NCBI RefSeq assembly: GCF_046036945.1
Contig: NZ_JBJQOQ010000018.1
Location: forward strand, 34,763-98,762
From: Brevibacillus_C sp046036945
Lineage (GTDB): Bacteria > Bacillota > Bacilli > Brevibacillales > Brevibacillaceae
DNA length: 64,000 nt
Reading direction: 5' to 3'
Under the pieces are notes generated by a model. The model did no database searches. It was not told where the DNA came from and worked only from the letters and a program-made list of their open reading frames with translations. Each line of letters opens with the position of its first letter. The first letter of the stretch is position 1. The translations under genes were made by a program, and so were the position numbers. Below, in pieces: positions 1 to 8,620 of the stretch.

Positions 1-1061
1 AGCTGCGCCCCTGTCAGCGTAACGGCACACGGCTTGATCGGGTGGGGCATGCACAGCAGCAGATCCTTGCGGGTCACTGCCCCTTCGGATAGGGGGGCGA
101 GCAGCAAGCCGCTGTTGGCCAGGCCTATGTCGGCATTTGCCCAAAGCCGCAAGCTAGCCGCCAAAAAGGAGGCAAACGGCGTCTCGCGCTCCCAGTCTAC
201 CCCGAAGTCGACGCTCAGGGTGCCGACAGTCTGATTCAAGATCAGCTCCGCTTCTTCCTCTTGCCGCTTGATGACCGACCGGACGACTGCATCATCGGGA
301 AACTGCTGCGCAGCAAAAACTTCTGCCGAACTTTCCACCACCCTCCCTGTCCCTTCGTCCAGGACAAGCTGAACGTGGCCGACGTATTCGCCCCAACGTC
401 CTGCCTGTGCGATCAGCGTGTGGTCAGACCGTTCTCCCCGTTCCAGCAAATGATGGGTATGCCCGCCCAGGATCACATCGATTCCCTCGATCTCCCGGGC
501 CATCTGCCGATCTTTTTGCAGCCCCAGGTGGGACAGGACGATCAAGACGTTCACATGCGGCCTCAATTGTTCTACCTGCTTCGCAATCAGGGGCAGCGGC
601 TCTTTCGCCTCCCAGCCGAGCTGCTCGTAGACGTCAAAAACGGCCGTAACGCCAAGGACAGCCGCGCGAACCCCTTCCCACTCATGGATGGCGTACGGAA
701 CCGCCCAATGCGGGCGCTCATGTGTAGCAGCATCGTACAGATTGCTCAGGACAATAGTAAACTCTGCCTGCTCAAACAGCTCATCCAGTCTTTCCTTGGG
801 CAAGGTGATGCCTTCGTTGTTGCCGATCGTCACATATTGGTAACCGCTGTGGTTGACGACATCCACATTGGCATGGCCCCACGTCGCCTCCGTAGGCAGG
901 CTCATCCGGTCAGAGTGATCCCCGATATCGACGGTGAGTACATAATCTCCCTTTGCTTCCCACGCCTGGCGACGCTCTTTCAGGCATGTGGCAATCTGCG
1001 GCATTCGCTCAAAGCGGCTGTGCAAATCGTTGGTGTGGAGAATATGCAGGGTTCGGGTCAC
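1..1061 (-). CDS. yunD: 5'-nucleotidase / 2',3'-cyclic phosphodiesterase-type metallophosphoesterase (YunD-like), 3' end outside the window
   Basis: The reading frame starts at a GTG (1061) preceded by AAAGGGGGG and stays open to the left edge, giving 353 N-terminal residues of a family whose members are about 460 long. Seen metallophosphoesterase motifs are TNDLHSRFE at the N-terminus, DIGDHSDR, TIGNNEG, LSHLGLQKD and GGHTHHL, which supply the two-metal ligands. The GNNEG block replaces the more common GNHE. The family hydrolyses phosphate esters of nucleotides and related compounds; no signal peptide is seen, so it is probably cytoplasmic. It is the last gene of a yunF-yunE-yunD run, 22 bases after yunE. 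The order agrees with the B. subtilis yun genes; the true substrate is unknown. Confidence 0.85.
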   Translation of the reverse strand, partial: MTRTLHILHTNDLHSRFERMPQIATCLKERRQAWEAKGDYVLTVDIGDHSDRMSLPTEATWGHANVDVVNHSGYQYVTIGNNEGITLPKERLDELFEQAEFTIVLSNLYDAATHERPHWAVPYAIHEWEGVRAAVLGVTAVFDVYEQLGWEAKEPLPLIAKQVEQLRPHVNVLIVLSHLGLQKDRQMAREIEGIDVILGGHTHHLLERGERSDHTLIAQAGRWGEYVGHVQLVLDEGTGRVVESSAEVFAAQQFPDDAVVRSVIKRQEEEAELILNQTVGTLSVDFGVDWERETPFASFLAASLRLWANADIGLANSGLLLAPLSEGAVTRKDLLLCMPHPIKPCAVTLTGAQ

Positions 1062-1083
1062 GTTGTTCCCCCCTTTTGCTCGT

Positions 1084-1905
1084 TCAAGCCGTGAAGGCTT
1101 TGACAATCATTTGGACCGCAATCGCCAGGATGAGGACGCGCAAAATCACGATCAGCGTCTGTCCTTTTATTCGCTTGGCCAGCACCGCTCCTACTTTACC
1201 GCCAATCCAGGCCCCGGGGGCAAGCGTTAAAACGTACAGCCAGTCGATGTGATCATGCAGCACGTTTGTAACGCTGCCGACAATTGCCGAAAGGAAGATG
1301 ACGAACATGGAAGTGGCAGAAGCCGCGTGCGGAGGAAAGCGGAACAGCACAAGCAGGACCGGCACCATCAAGATGCCGCCGCCAACGCCAAACAGCGAGG
1401 AGATAATTCCCACAAAAAAGGCAATCGAGACGGCCATCCAACGCTTGTAGCCGTATTCATGCTCGTTCCCCTGTTCGTCTGTATAGGTTCTCACCACGTC
1501 CAATTGAAGCTTTAGCGGCTTTATTTTATCCTTGACCATGATCAGTACAAACATGGCAATTTGAAACAAACCGAACAGCAAATAAAACGAATGCAGCTGC
1601 AAAAGCTTGTTGATGTAAACGCCGGCGATCGCTCCCGGAGCGCTTCCGATGAAAAACAGCCAGGCCGTCTGCGTATCCACCTTTTTCTGCTTTACATACG
1701 CCAACGTGGAGGACAAAGCCGTGACGGCAATCACCATCAACGACGTCCCGGCCGCTAACTGGGCCGTCATGGTGCCTGGCTGATACCAATTGACAAAGTA
1801 GAGCAGGGCCGGCACGAAGAACATCCCGCCGCCGATTCCCACCAGGCTGCCTATAGCCCCTGCGACCAGGCCGACCAGCGTAAATACTGCGACCAACAAT
1901 AGCAT
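1084..1905 (-). CDS. yunE: TauE/SafE-family membrane permease (YunE-like)
   Basis: This 273-residue protein is almost entirely hydrophobic segments and carries the glycine-rich repeats of the TauE/SafE family: GSLVGIGGGMFFVPALL near residue 20 and SSLFGVGGGILMVPVLL near residue 165, one in each half of the inverted repeat. The family exports or imports sulfite, sulfoacetate or other small anions through the cytoplasmic membrane. A clear AAGGAG site precedes the ATG. It sits 11 bases after yunF and 22 before yunD on the same strand, so the three are probably co-transcribed. The B. subtilis YunE counterpart has the same length. The transported ion cannot be told from sequence. Confidence 0.9.
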   Translation of the reverse strand: MLLLVAVFTLVGLVAGAIGSLVGIGGGMFFVPALLYFVNWYQPGTMTAQLAAGTSLMVIAVTALSSTLAYVKQKKVDTQTAWLFFIGSAPGAIAGVYINKLLQLHSFYLLFGLFQIAMFVLIMVKDKIKPLKLQLDVVRTYTDEQGNEHEYGYKRWMAVSIAFFVGIISSLFGVGGGILMVPVLLVLFRFPPHAASATSMFVIFLSAIVGSVTNVLHDHIDWLYVLTLAPGAWIGGKVGAVLAKRIKGQTLIVILRVLILAIAVQMIVKAFTA

Positions 1906-1916
1906 GAAGATTCTCC

Positions 1917-2777
1917 TTAAAACAATTCCAACTGCTGCGGATGAAGCCCTGAAGGTTTTACGCCGAGGAGCTCCATGAATTGCTTGGCATTTCCCGCCGC
2001 GTCACCGCCTGAGTTGTTGTTAAATAAAATGTATACCTTTTTTGCCTTTTCTTGCAACTGCCTGATGAACGGGACCCACTCCCGCAGTTCTTCTTCGCTG
2101 TACTTGTACAGATAACGCACATCCCGCCAGTTTTGACCTGCACCGGGGTCTCTCCACCCCGATACATTGCGCCCGTGGAAGCGAACGAGTGACAGCTCCG
2201 GCCGGGTGACCGCAGGGACGATCGGGACACAGCCGGTTCCGACTTGAGGTTCGTCACACACGACGTGCACCGCGCCCAGGTCGTTTAGCAGAGCAAGGGT
2301 GCGTTCGCGAAATTGGGGCTCAAACCAGCTGCGGTTGCGAAACTCGACGGCGACCGGATAGCGGGGAAAGGCCCGAACACACAGCTGGACGTAGTTTACA
2401 TGCTCGCGTATGCAGTCGAACCACGGCGGAAACTGGAACAGGAGCGCTTTTAGTTTTCCCGTGCTGACGAGCGGCTGGATGCTCTCCTCAAACCGGGAAA
2501 ACAGCTCTTCCCGGCTCATCGCCGCTTCAGGTCCGCCGCGCTTGTGGCCGGTCATCGCCTGATGGGGCTTCACGATGAAGCCAAAGGTATCAGGCGTCTC
2601 CCGCGCCCATACCTGATAGTTTTTCTGTGGTAAAATGGCGTAAAACGAACTGTCCAGCTCGACGATCGGAAAGTGGCTGGCGTAGACGGACAGCTTGTCA
2701 CGGCTGCGCACCCCTTGTGCATACAGATCGTCGTGATCTCCCCAGCCGCACACGCCAATCGAAATACGGCTTTCCAT
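1917..2777 (-). CDS. yunF: DUF72 family protein (YunF-like)
   Basis: A 286-residue DUF72 protein, a TIM-barrel family of unknown chemistry. Features seen include the N-terminal GVCGWGDHDDLY block, LDSSFYAIL, FGFIVKPHQAMTGHK, VEFRNRSW, and VRFHGRN near the C-terminus. The frame stays open upstream to 2891, but AAGGA lies at 2786-2790, eight bases before the ATG at 2777 (a second ATG at 2780 is five bases away), so the start is set here. The upstream extension would overlap the divergent JAMM gene. It is the first gene of the yunF-yunE-yunD unit. A DNA-repair or nuclease role has been suggested for the family but nothing here proves it. Confidence 0.85.
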   Translation of the reverse strand: MESRISIGVCGWGDHDDLYAQGVRSRDKLSVYASHFPIVELDSSFYAILPQKNYQVWARETPDTFGFIVKPHQAMTGHKRGGPEAAMSREELFSRFEESIQPLVSTGKLKALLFQFPPWFDCIREHVNYVQLCVRAFPRYPVAVEFRNRSWFEPQFRERTLALLNDLGAVHVVCDEPQVGTGCVPIVPAVTRPELSLVRFHGRNVSGWRDPGAGQNWRDVRYLYKYSEEELREWVPFIRQLQEKAKKVYILFNNNSGGDAAGNAKQFMELLGVKPSGLHPQQLELF

Positions 2778-2808
2778 CATACCATTCCTTGTGAAAGGAG
2801 CGAAATGG

Positions 2809-3264
2809 ATGCTCCCTGATATTTTGGGCCAACCCTTCGCAAATAAGCATATCAAACTAAAGTTGGACGGAAAAGTACTGAAGCGCCTCATCGCGGAAGG
2901 GCGTGAGGCGCTGCCTTATGAATATTCTGCTCTGCTGGCCGGAAGAGGGGCAACCATTACCTGCCATTTTGCAAATGTATCGGAAACGGCGGCAACAGAA
3001 ACTTTTTCCTGGAGCGGTCCGGCTCTCCTCACCACCTTACAGCTTCTTCGGGAGCGGGAGCTTCGTTGGCTGGGCTGCGTTCACACCCATCCCCGGACAC
3101 CCGCGATCCCCTCTGCCGCCGACCATGCCGGCTGGCATTACCCAGAGCTGAGTTACTGGATTCTCTCTCTCGCCCGGCCGGATCAGCCGGAACTGAAACT
3201 GTACCAGATGGCGGGCGGCCGCTTTTTTGCCAGGGAGTTTAAGATTACAGACGAGGGCTCTTAG
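2809..3264 (+). CDS. JAMM/MPN-domain metalloprotease-like protein
   Basis: A 151-residue protein with a complete JAMM zinc signature: an upstream Glu in EYSALLAG and then HTHPRTPAIPSAAD (His-x-His-Pro, six residues, Ser-x-x-Asp). JAMM enzymes cleave isopeptide or peptide bonds, in bacteria often tailing ubiquitin-like sulfur carriers. The frame opens at a GTG (2791), but AAAGGAG at 2794-2800 points to the ATG at 2809. The gene is divergent from yunF, and its stop codon overlaps that of flotillin by four bases in a convergent arrangement. No ThiS/MoaD-like or E1-like partner is adjacent, so the substrate is open. Confidence 0.8.
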   Translation: MLPDILGQPFANKHIKLKLDGKVLKRLIAEGREALPYEYSALLAGRGATITCHFANVSETAATETFSWSGPALLTTLQLLRERELRWLGCVHTHPRTPAIPSAADHAGWHYPELSYWILSLARPDQPELKLYQMAGGRFFAREFKITDEGS

Positions 3265-4784
3265 GCTTCGGCAGTACCGCTCTTCTCTTCGCTTGCCGCC
3301 GGTTTCACCTCTTGCTCCGTGCCTTTGTCCGACTGCATGAAGCCTGCAATCATTTTGTTCATATCCAGCCCGGACACGTCCTTCAGCATCTCGGGAAGCT
3401 GGGACATCATTTTGGTGACGTTCATGCTTAACCGGTTGACGCCGTCCCCCTGGCCGTTGCCGGAGTCGATGATCGTCACCTTGTCGATCGCCGTCATCGG
3501 CTCTGCCACCTTGGAGGCAAGCTCAGGCAGCATCTTGGCCACGATGTCCAGCACCGCTGCTTGCCCGAACTTCTCGTACGCTTCGGCCAGCTTCTGTTTC
3601 CCTTCTGCTTCCGCTTCCAGCTTCAGACGGGTGACCTCCGCCTCTGCCGTACCTTTGGCCTTCTCCGCTTCCGCGACAGCCAGACCCTCGATCCGCTTTT
3701 GCTCGGCCTGCGCCTTCGCCTCCGCCTCGATCCGGTACTTCAAGGCATCGGCTTCCCGCATCTTCTTCGCTTTCTCCGCTTCGGCGGCCTGCTCAACCGC
3801 ATAGCGGTCGGCGTCGGCCTTTTTCTTCACTTCTGCATCGTACTGCTTTTCGCGGCGAAGAATTTCTTTTTCTTCCAATTCGATTTGCTTTTCTTTCCGA
3901 ACGATGTCGATTTTCATTTCTTCTTCCGTCACTTGCTGCTTGGTCACGACTTCCTGCAGCGTATAGGCCTGGTCGGCGATCGCCTTGGCCCGGTCCTGTT
4001 CTTGTTTGAAGGCGGAGACCTTCAATTCTTTCTCTTTTTGCGCTTCGGCGATATTGGTCTCTTTCAAAAGTTCTGCCTTGCGCGCTTCTTCTTCCGCTCT
4101 TGCCTGGCGAATCCGCGCTTCTTTGTCCGCTTCCGCCTGGGAAATGACCGCGTCCCGTTTGACAGCGGCAATCTGCGGAATCCCCAGGGCAGCCAGGTAA
4201 CCGTTCTTGTCGCGCACTTCTTTAATCGTAAAGCTGACGACCGTCAGACCCATCTTTTTCAAGTCTTTCGCCGCTACTGCCTGCACCTCTTGGGCGAAGC
4301 GCTCCCGGTTCCGGTAGATCTCCTCTACCGTCATGCTGCCGAGAATCGCCCGCAGGTAACCCTCCAGGACCTCCTGCGCTTCAGCTTTCAACGCTTCGTC
4401 CGTTTTCCCCATAAACTGCTCGGCAGCGGTGGCAATCTCTTCAATCGAACCGCCGACCTTGATGATTGCGGTTCCGTCCGCCATCACGGGAACGCCTTGC
4501 TCCGTGTACACTTCAGGCGTCGAAACCTCCAGCTTTTGCGACAGCAAACTGATGTAATTGGCCTGCTGGAAGATCGGCAGGATAAACGCGCCGCCGCCGC
4601 GGACGATCTTCATCTTCCGCCCTTGCTCGTCTGTCAGCACGTTTTTGCTGCCCAGATAGCTGCCCGTAACGATCATCGCCTGGTCAGCGCCGACCGTTTT
4701 GTACCGGGCCCAAAAGGTGATCCCCAATATTGCCAAGATAGCGATGACGACAACCAGGATGACGGTAACGCCAGGTTCTAACAT
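3261..4784 (-). CDS. floT: Flotillin FloT (YuaG)
   Basis: A 507-residue flotillin, close to the 509 of B. subtilis FloT. It has one N-terminal membrane segment (about residues 5-25), then an SPFH/band-7 domain (about 30-200), then a long coiled coil made of Glu/Ala/Lys repeats with EAEA motifs (about 200-390), and a C-terminal region with DVSGLDMNKMIAGFM. Flotillins organise ordered membrane microdomains and affect cell shape, signalling and protease function. The gene follows the NfeD-like gene by 15 bases and shares its sigma-W-type promoter. A GAGGGGGAGAG site precedes the ATG. Confidence 0.95.
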   Translation of the reverse strand: MLEPGVTVILVVVIAILAILGITFWARYKTVGADQAMIVTGSYLGSKNVLTDEQGRKMKIVRGGGAFILPIFQQANYISLLSQKLEVSTPEVYTEQGVPVMADGTAIIKVGGSIEEIATAAEQFMGKTDEALKAEAQEVLEGYLRAILGSMTVEEIYRNRERFAQEVQAVAAKDLKKMGLTVVSFTIKEVRDKNGYLAALGIPQIAAVKRDAVISQAEADKEARIRQARAEEEARKAELLKETNIAEAQKEKELKVSAFKQEQDRAKAIADQAYTLQEVVTKQQVTEEEMKIDIVRKEKQIELEEKEILRREKQYDAEVKKKADADRYAVEQAAEAEKAKKMREADALKYRIEAEAKAQAEQKRIEGLAVAEAEKAKGTAEAEVTRLKLEAEAEGKQKLAEAYEKFGQAAVLDIVAKMLPELASKVAEPMTAIDKVTIIDSGNGQGDGVNRLSMNVTKMMSQLPEMLKDVSGLDMNKMIAGFMQSDKGTEQEVKPAASEEKSGTAEA

Positions 4785-4799
4785 CCAATCTCTCCCCCT

Positions 4800-5309
4800 C
4801 TATTGAAATGGCACTACATACAACACGTGATCCTTTACCTCGACGACGACGACGCGAGTTCCCTCGGGAATGCTCACCTGGTCCATGCTTGCGGCCATGT
4901 GGTTGGTCGTCCCGGTAATCATCGGGATGACGACCTCCCCCAGGCCATTTTCCGGAATGGCCGTGAGAACTTCACCGATTTTTCCCGTCAGCTGCTGCAG
5001 GGAGTAACCTGTCGAAACTTCGGCGTCCTTCATCGGTTTGACCCAAATGAAGTAAGAAATGACTGTAATGGCTATCCCGGCGGCAGCCGCCCCCAAAAAG
5101 ACGCTCGGGAGAGAAAGCGCGGTCCAGCGGTACAGAAGATATCCGCATCCGCCAAACGAGGTCAGTCCGCTCATCAAAGACAGCGGCTGCAGCAGCGGAA
5201 CCTCAAAATGCGGTACGTGGCTTGTCGTGTCGCCAAACAAAAGGTTGATACAAGCGTAGATAAGTCCGATGCCGACACAGACAAGAAACAGAATCTCCGG
5301 CCAAGCCAT
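4800..5309 (-). CDS. yuaF: NfeD-like membrane protein (YuaF)
   Basis: A 169-residue protein with an N-terminal membrane segment, two further hydrophobic stretches up to about residue 95, and a C-terminal OB-fold typical of NfeD proteins (VSTGYSLQQLTGKIGEVLT through GTRVVVVEVKDHVLYVVPF). NfeD proteins pair with flotillin-type SPFH proteins and are thought to help assemble them. AAGGGGGTG precedes the ATG. The gene is first in the yuaF-floT operon; in B. subtilis the same pair is in the cell-envelope stress regulon of sigma-W, and a matching promoter is seen upstream here at 5387-5412. Confidence 0.9.
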   Translation of the reverse strand: MAWPEILFLVCVGIGLIYACINLLFGDTTSHVPHFEVPLLQPLSLMSGLTSFGGCGYLLYRWTALSLPSVFLGAAAAGIAITVISYFIWVKPMKDAEVSTGYSLQQLTGKIGEVLTAIPENGLGEVVIPMITGTTNHMAASMDQVSIPEGTRVVVVEVKDHVLYVVPFQ

Positions 5310-5384
5310 GCCTTTTCACCCCCTTCTCTAACCGTCAAGCATTCGCAGTCAATTCCATTAATGGAACTTTATTTCCTATTATGT

Positions 5385-5412
5385 AGTACGATTTTTTTGT
5401 ATAAAGGTTTCG
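5385..5412 (-). promoter_or_regulatory. Sigma-W-type ECF promoter for yuaF-floT
   Basis: On the minus strand CGAAAC (5407-5412) is followed after 16 bases by CGTA (5387-5390). This fits the sigma-W pattern TGAAAC-N16-CGTA, including the CTTT run after the -35 and the A/T-rich spacer. The -10 lies about 75 bases before the yuaF start. The B. subtilis orthologous operon is known to be sigma-W dependent. Confidence 0.75.
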
Positions 5413-5486
5413 ATAATTTCTATGCAAAATCTACAAATATCGGGGCAATACTACGAGGAAGACCTGTTGGGGAGTGATCTCAACCG

Positions 5487-6326
5487 ATGGCTGTCGCCAC
5501 GATTAACGGTGCCACGATGTATTACGAGACAAGCGGAGCGGGCGTACCAATCGTATTCATTCACCCTCCTGTTATTACCAGCGAAAACTTTTACTACCAA
5601 AAGCGGGATCTGTCCCAAGACTTCCAGGTGATCTGCTTTGACATCAGGGGACATGGCAACAGCGGGTACTCTGAGGAGCCCCTCACCTACCCGCTGATCG
5701 CCCGTGACATGAAGGGGCTGCTCGATACATTGGGTATTTCGCAGGCATACCTTTGCGGATATTCAACCGGCGGCTCGATCGCACTGGAATTCATGCTGAC
5801 CTATCCGGAACGGGCCCTGGGCGGAATCTTGCTCAGCGGCATGTCGGAAGCGAGCGACCTCAGGCTGAAGCAGTTGATCACGCTGGGCAAGTCGCTCGCC
5901 CAGGCGGGAGCGCTCCGGCTTTTGGCCTATACGATTGCCCATAGCAATTCCGACAGCGCTTCCTTGTTTCGCCGGATGTACGCAGCCGCGCTCAAAGGAA
6001 ACGCCGAAAATATCGCTCAGTACTACGACTACAGCCGGATCTACCGCTGTACAGATCAGCTTCATCAAATCGAGAAGCCTCTGCTCGCCATATACGGCGA
6101 CCAGGATAAAAGCTTTGAATCCTACTCCCGGATGATCCACCAAAAAGTCAACGGCAGCGAACTGGCGCTGGTACACGGCGTCAAGCATCAACTGCCAGCG
6201 AAAGCCGCTTCAGAGGTAAACGAACTGATCAGAGAGTTCATCTTCGCCAGGCAGGAGCAGACAAAAGACTGGCATCCCCTCCCGTTCGTCGGGGAAGGGA
6301 CAGCCTCTTTGGAGGAACTTCATTAG
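5487..6326 (+). CDS. Alpha/beta hydrolase
   Basis: A 279-residue alpha/beta-hydrolase fold protein with an oxyanion-side HPP motif (VFIHPPV near residue 25), the nucleophile elbow GYSTGGS near residue 92, a likely acid Asp in YGDQDKS and a catalytic His in HGVKHQLP. Such enzymes hydrolyse esters, lactones or peroxy-acids. No signal peptide is seen, so it is cytoplasmic. GGGGAG lies about twelve bases before the ATG. It stands alone between the floT promoter region and the convergent PHP phosphatase gene. The substrate is not predictable. Confidence 0.85.
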   Translation: MAVATINGATMYYETSGAGVPIVFIHPPVITSENFYYQKRDLSQDFQVICFDIRGHGNSGYSEEPLTYPLIARDMKGLLDTLGISQAYLCGYSTGGSIALEFMLTYPERALGGILLSGMSEASDLRLKQLITLGKSLAQAGALRLLAYTIAHSNSDSASLFRRMYAAALKGNAENIAQYYDYSRIYRCTDQLHQIEKPLLAIYGDQDKSFESYSRMIHQKVNGSELALVHGVKHQLPAKAASEVNELIREFIFARQEQTKDWHPLPFVGEGTASLEELH

Positions 6327-6340
6327 CTGGCTTCCGCCAA

Positions 6341-7342
6341 TCATGCCTGCAAAGGCTTCATCACCCGCTGCCTGGCAGCAAACGTGGCGATTTCTTCTAC
6401 TCCTTTTTGCTTTAGCATGGCGGCGTTTTGCGCGACGTACTTGCCGATGTCGTCGGGAAAGTGAGCATCCGACGACAGGGTGAACGCCACGCCATGTTTT
6501 CGCAGCACATCAAGAAAGGCCGGACTCGGACACATTTCACGAACCGGATAGCGGTAATAAAGTCCCGCATTTACTTCTGTCGCTGTACCGGTCTCTTTCA
6601 GCGCTGCGGCAATCTGCTCATACAGCGGCAGAAGCAAAGCTTCATCCGGCCGGTAACAAAAGACTTTGAGATTATCGAGGTGGGCGGCTATGTCAAACAA
6701 ACCGCTTCTGATCATGCCTTCCACAACCGCGAAAAACCGGCGGTAGAGATCAGGCAGATCGTATTGCTCGAACAGGTGGCTGACATCCGGATTGTCAAAG
6801 CCCCACCCGTCAAAGAAGTGGACAGACCCGATCACGTAATCCCAATCTGCCAAGTTCAACAGCTGCGTTAATTCGGCCTCGCCGCCTGGAAAATAATCCG
6901 CTTCGATCCCAAGTCGAAGCTGAATCCCCCTCTCGGCCCATCTGGGCTTTGCCGATTGAATGGCGGCGACAAAATCCCCCATGTTTTCCGTACATACCTG
7001 CTGCAGCCAGGTGGCTTGCAGACGGCCAAGCTCGGAATCGCCCAGCTCCATACGGCGCTCAAAATAGGGACGAGCCTCTTGAAACCGGTATAAATGATCG
7101 ACAATTCCAACTTCTTTCAAGCCCTTTCGCAGCGCTTCTTCCAGATACAAGTCGATCCAGGAGGCATCGTACGCTCCGCGCTCCAACCGGGCTTGCAGAC
7201 GCGCATAACTTGCCTGCAGCCAGTCGCGGGTGTGTTTTGGCGCATCAATCGGATGAAACCAATCCAGTGCCGCATTCGTCCGGTCGAGCCACCGAAACGA
7301 ATAAGGTCCTTCTTCCAAATGCAGATGATAATCCACCCTCAT
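6341..7342 (-). CDS. PHP-domain phosphatase, histidinol-phosphatase-like (HisK type)
   Basis: A 333-residue PHP-superfamily phosphoesterase. Metal ligands are seen in DYHLH at the N-terminus, VDHLYR, GIEADYF, GSVHFFD, AAHLDNLK and SSDAH. The frame extends upstream to 7546, but AAAAGGAGAAG precedes the ATG at 7342. That ATG overlaps the stop of a DeoR remnant (ATGA), a sign of former translational coupling. HisK-type enzymes dephosphorylate L-histidinol phosphate, but no his genes are near and the gene lies in an operon with a sugar-phosphate isomerase-like gene behind a PhoP-type promoter. A scavenging phosphatase on another phosphomonoester is equally possible. Confidence 0.8.
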   Translation of the reverse strand: MRVDYHLHLEEGPYSFRWLDRTNAALDWFHPIDAPKHTRDWLQASYARLQARLERGAYDASWIDLYLEEALRKGLKEVGIVDHLYRFQEARPYFERRMELGDSELGRLQATWLQQVCTENMGDFVAAIQSAKPRWAERGIQLRLGIEADYFPGGEAELTQLLNLADWDYVIGSVHFFDGWGFDNPDVSHLFEQYDLPDLYRRFFAVVEGMIRSGLFDIAAHLDNLKVFCYRPDEALLLPLYEQIAAALKETGTATEVNAGLYYRYPVREMCPSPAFLDVLRKHGVAFTLSSDAHFPDDIGKYVAQNAAMLKQKGVEEIATFAARQRVMKPLQA

Positions 7343-7707
7343 GTCTCTTCTCCTTTTGGCCTGCCCGCCGTGATCCACTCTGTGAAACAACCTGTGGAAC
7401 GCCAGTGATCCGGCATCGGCTGATCGCATATGATGGCGGTTACGTCCTCCGGTCTGCATATACGGTAAAGCTGGGTTTCTGCTATTTTCGCTCCATCTGC
7501 AAGTACGTATGCCTGTTCCGAGCGCTGAACCATTTGAGCCGAACATAACGCCTCTTCCATATCATAATCGCTTATGCCGTCTGGCGTAATCCCCCCGCAT
7601 ATTTTCACAACAAAAAAAGCCGCAGCAGTACGTACGGCTTTTTCAAGGTTTATCTGCCTGACATCACGGACGGCAAAATGAAGGCGTACGGCCTCACCTG
7701 CCTCCAT
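7339..7707 (-). pseudogene. Remnant of a DeoR-family regulator (C-terminal sensor domain only)
   Basis: About 122 codons remain. The stretch with GGITPDGISDYDMEEA, then YVLADGAKI and VTAIICDQ matches the end of the DeoR effector-binding domain (GG..DGLSD.D.EEA...VLAD.SK). The N-terminal helix-turn-helix and the first part of the sensor domain, roughly 130 residues, are missing; the space is taken by the 3' end of the TIM-barrel gene. The stop overlaps the PHP phosphatase start by ATGA, which suggests it was once an intact operon member. Some translation from the ATG at 7707 is possible, but no DNA-binding domain would be made. Confidence 0.7.
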
Positions 7708-7714
7708 ATACGGT

Positions 7715-8509
7715 TCATTGTGCCGGCTGTCCTTTGAGCTCGTTGGCGATGTCCGCTGCATCTGCCAGCACGACATCCGTCGCCGTCCCCTCCACGTATT
7801 CCAGAATGGCGCGGTACGAGTGGCCGAGGCTGCGCAGCGCTTCCCAGATCGGCTGCCAGTCGATCCCGCCCTTGCCTACCGGCAGATGCAGGTCATTTTT
7901 GCCGTCATTGTCGTGCAGATGGACCGCACAGAGCTTCTCCCCCAGCTCGCGGATGACGGCAGGAGTATCCCAACCGTTGATGTAGGCGTGCCCTACGTCG
8001 ACCAATGCTTTGATATTCGGAATCTCCTGGAACAGCTGGACGAATTCCTCCTGGTTAAACAAGGCGAAACTGCCGAGTCCGACGTTTTCCACGGCCAGGT
8101 CCACGCCCAGACTCTGCGCTTTTTCCCCCAGCCTCATCAGGTTCTCCTTGGCGTACTGCTGGGACTCGTAGCGCAAGAACAAGGGTGTGCAGTACAAATT
8201 GGGGTGAATGGTCATCTGTTCGGCCCCGATGCGGGCAGACCACTCCAGGCATTGTTTGTACACCTCGTAGGAATAGGTACGGATCACTTCAAACCGGGGG
8301 GTGGCCAGATTCAACTCCCAGATCGGTGAATGTACGCTGACCGGGCCTTCGTGCCGTTCGAAGCGGAAGTATTCACGATCCCACTCCACAGGTTCCCGCC
8401 AGTTGGGTCCATCCATCGAGATTTCGATTCCACCCTGCCACTGGTGCAGCAGATCATTCACCTCATCGATATTGTGCATGTACGGCAACAGATTAATAAA
8501 CAGCTTCAT
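7715..8509 (-). CDS. Sugar phosphate isomerase/epimerase-like TIM-barrel protein
   Basis: A 264-residue AP-endonuclease-2/xylose-isomerase-like TIM barrel. Metal-site motifs seen are MTIHPNLYCT, LAVENVGLGSF, KALVDVGHAYING, CAVHLHDNDGKNDLHLPVGKGGIDW and AILEYVEG. Such proteins isomerise or epimerise keto-sugars or their phosphates. Two ATGs are possible; AGAGGGG lies two bases before 8515 but eight before 8509, so 8509 is chosen. It heads the unit with the DeoR remnant and the PHP phosphatase, and a four-repeat PhoP-like box with a TATAGT -10 lies about 110 bases upstream. The substrate is unknown. Confidence 0.8.
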   Translation of the reverse strand: MKLFINLLPYMHNIDEVNDLLHQWQGGIEISMDGPNWREPVEWDREYFRFERHEGPVSVHSPIWELNLATPRFEVIRTYSYEVYKQCLEWSARIGAEQMTIHPNLYCTPLFLRYESQQYAKENLMRLGEKAQSLGVDLAVENVGLGSFALFNQEEFVQLFQEIPNIKALVDVGHAYINGWDTPAVIRELGEKLCAVHLHDNDGKNDLHLPVGKGGIDWQPIWEALRSLGHSYRAILEYVEGTATDVVLADAADIANELKGQPAQ

Positions 8510-8620
8510 GTTCATTACCCCTCTTTCGCCAGGTTATTTAACCGCTTTTTTTGACCGCGGTCTGTGCATCCGAAGCGCCGGACGGAATCTCGTCGCGGGC
8601 GTCGATCAACTGACACCTTC

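Noticed and set aside
3561..4781. A 406-codon plus-strand open frame
   Set aside because: Opposite floT; the low-complexity Phe/Leu-rich product mirrors the Glu/Ala/Lys codons of the coiled coil.
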